This document shows positions 4,995-6,527 of a stretch of 6,527 bases of DNA, piece by piece. The stretch spans positions 1 to 6,527 of the forward strand of contig JACREA010000241.1 in assembly GCA_016218465.1 (NCBI GenBank). Direction: 5' to 3'. The stretch's first letter is position 1. The number at the start of each line of letters is the position of its first letter. A program made the position numbers and the translations under genes. Source of the DNA: Nitrosomonadales bacterium (GTDB lineage Bacteria > Pseudomonadota > Gammaproteobacteria > Burkholderiales > Gallionellaceae). The notes below the pieces were generated by a model. The model searched no databases. It was not told the DNA's origin and worked only from the letters and a program-made list of their open reading frames with translations.

Positions 4995-6527
4995 TTAGCC
5001 TTCAAGCGAGACATTGCGTGTTTCCGGCAGGAAAATCAAACCGATCACAAAAGCTGCCGTCAACAGCCCGACCGGATACCACATACCCGACAAGGGGTTG
5101 CCCGCCTTCACGCTGAGCAGCGTGATCATGAATGGCGACAAGCCGCCAATCCAGCCAGCACTGAGGTTGTGCGGCAATGCCACCGCCGTATAACGGGTAC
5201 GTGCCGGGAATAATTCTGCCAGAGTGGCGGTTTGCGGACCGGTGATCAACCCGACGGCAACGACCGGAATCAGCAGCAACAAAAAAATCATTAGACGATT
5301 GGTCTGTTTTGGGTCAGCCTGCTCAGTCCAGCCCTCAGCCTTCAGCATCTGCGTGAGCTGCTCGGGTTGATAACCGGCAACCTCGCGTGTGCCAATACGC
5401 ACCAGGGTAGCATCGGGTGTCTGGTTTGAAAATTTCTGGGCCGGATAGAGAGTGTAAGACACCCCCAGCTTGGCGAGCAATTGCTGGTTACGCTCGCAGT
5501 CATTCTTCGTTTCTGTGAACGGATCGTAGCCGCAGGATTGGCCATACAGCGCCACCACCGCCTCGCTGTTGAAGCGCTCCAGCGCAGGGTTGCCGTAATG
5601 CATCAAACCTTTGAACACCGGAAATATCGCCAGGCAGCCGACCAGCAGCCCGGCCAGCAACACGGGGCGGCGCCCGATGCGGTCCGACAGCCAGCCGAAA
5701 TAAATGGTCAGCGGGAACAATACCAGCGTGCTCAATAGCACCAGCATCGAAGCAGTCTGCGGATCCAACCTGACGACGCTTTTCAAATACACGTTGGTGT
5801 AAACCTGGGAAGAGAAGAACAGTAACGATCCGCCTGCGGAAATGCAGAAAAACAGTAATGCCATGCGGCCCAGCGTATGTCGATGTGTCAGGCATTCCCG
5901 TAACGGTGCTTTCGACAGCGCATGTCTCTCGCGCAAGTGCAGGAACACCGGTGACTCATACATGTTCACCCGGCTCTTGATCGAGACCAGCAACAACACG
6001 ATGGAAAGCAGGAACGGAACGCGCCATCCCCAGGATTGGAAATCTTCGGCGCTCAAGTACGATTGCAGCAATACCACCTGCAGGGTAGACACCATGATGC
6101 CCAGAGGCCCCATCAATTGCAGCACGCTGGTATAGGCGCCGCGTTTGTTGGCCGGTGCATGTTCGGTCAGATAAACCGCCGCGCCACCGATCTCGCCGCC
6201 CACCGAAAATCCCTGCAACAAGCGCAACACCAGCAAAAGTATCGGAGCCAGCATACCCACCTTTGTATAGGTGGGTAACAGACCTACGCAGAACGTCGAC
6301 AGACCCATCAGCACGATGGTGGCTATAAAGATCGGGCGGCGACCATGCTTGTCGCCCAGCGACCCGAACAATGCCGCGCCGAGCGGACGCACCAGCATGC
6401 CGACCCCGAAGGTGGCAAGGCTGGCCAGCAGTGCCGCAACCGGATTTTCCTGGGGGAAAAACAATGTGCTGAAATAGGTGGCTAATGAAGCGAACGTGAG
6501 GAAGTCATACCATTCCAGAAAAGTCCC
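4995..6527 (-). CDS. MHS-family (metabolite:H+ symporter) MFS transporter, 5' end beyond window edge
   Basis: An inner-membrane proton symporter of the major facilitator superfamily, family relatives of which carry small acids or zwitterions (KgtP, ProP, ShiA types). The frame is open to the right edge, giving 510 visible residues; the N-terminus is missing. The first residues, GTFLEWYDF, are the MHS hallmark in TM1, so the in-frame TTG at 6464 is not the start. Visible numbering: motif A GSLGDKHGRR (55-64); RLLQGFSVGGEIGGA (102-116); a second motif A-like WLSDRIGRRP (about 279-288); the C-terminus ends FLPETRNVSLEG. Between two TM segments of the C-terminal half lies a hydrophilic loop of about 100 residues (roughly 308-410, bases about 5300-5605) with two cysteines (C332, C344) 12 residues apart. 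It makes the protein longer than classical MHS carriers and resembles a subgroup of about 550 residues. The substrate cannot be predicted. Confidence 0.9.
   Translation of the reverse strand, partial: GTFLEWYDFLTFASLATYFSTLFFPQENPVAALLASLATFGVGMLVRPLGAALFGSLGDKHGRRPIFIATIVLMGLSTFCVGLLPTYTKVGMLAPILLLVLRLLQGFSVGGEIGGAAVYLTEHAPANKRGAYTSVLQLMGPLGIMVSTLQVVLLQSYLSAEDFQSWGWRVPFLLSIVLLLVSIKSRVNMYESPVFLHLRERHALSKAPLRECLTHRHTLGRMALLFFCISAGGSLLFFSSQVYTNVYLKSVVRLDPQTASMLVLLSTLVLFPLTIYFGWLSDRIGRRPVLLAGLLVGCLAIFPVFKGLMHYGNPALERFNSEAVVALYGQSCGYDPFTETKNDCERNQQLLAKLGVSYTLYPAQKFSNQTPDATLVRIGTREVAGYQPEQLTQMLKAEGWTEQADPKQTNRLMIFLLLLIPVVAVGLITGPQTATLAELFPARTRYTAVALPHNLSAGWIGGLSPFMITLLSVKAGNPLSGMWYPVGLLTAAFVIGLIFLPETRNVSLEG

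Noticed and set aside
4995..6464. Complete 489-residue transporter starting at TTG 6464
   Set aside because: The frame stays open to the right edge and the extra 21 codons begin with GTFLEWYDF, the conserved TM1 region of MHS carriers, so the true start lies outside the window.

Overview
The window looks like a chromosomal housekeeping segment of a betaproteobacterium. My best guess is Nitrosomonadales (Gallionellaceae or Methylophilaceae type). This rests on protein style and on the surE-pcm-nlpD gene order, which is shared by Beta- and Gammaproteobacteria; there is no rRNA or other phylogenetic marker to confirm it. No phage, transposase, CRISPR or plasmid genes are present.

Layout from left to right. 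(1) Bases 1-1135, minus strand: the N-terminal part of the superfamily 1 DNA helicase Rep, running off the left edge. (2) Bases 1136-1307: a divergent intergenic region with a possible mini-ORF leader. (3) Bases 1308-1517, plus strand: a 69-residue protein of unknown function with a very strong ribosome binding site; it is the only gene called on the plus strand. (4) Bases 1516-1549: a hairpin between two convergent genes. (5) Bases 1541-4896, minus strand: a compact gene set transcribed as surE, pcm, nlpD, then a radical SAM protein. The last three overlap or are coupled (ATGA overlap pcm/nlpD; the radical SAM gene's ribosome binding site covers the nlpD stop). (6) Bases 4995-6527, minus strand: an MHS-family major facilitator transporter whose 5' end lies beyond the right edge.

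The minus-strand cluster combines stress survival and repair (SurE nucleotidase, Pcm isoaspartate repair) with envelope division control (NlpD, an outer-membrane LysM/LytM lipoprotein with a degenerate active site). In many relatives rpoS follows nlpD. Here that position holds a radical SAM enzyme of unknown function, translationally coupled to nlpD.

The most striking non-coding structure lies between surE and pcm. It is a perfect 23-bp inverted repeat in which each arm is itself a near-perfect palindrome headed by GTAG: the architecture of a REPIN (paired REP sequences mobilised by RAYT transposases). A further imperfect 14-bp inverted repeat flanks it and ends five bases before the pcm start codon. 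The rest of the window is ordinary, densely coding DNA.
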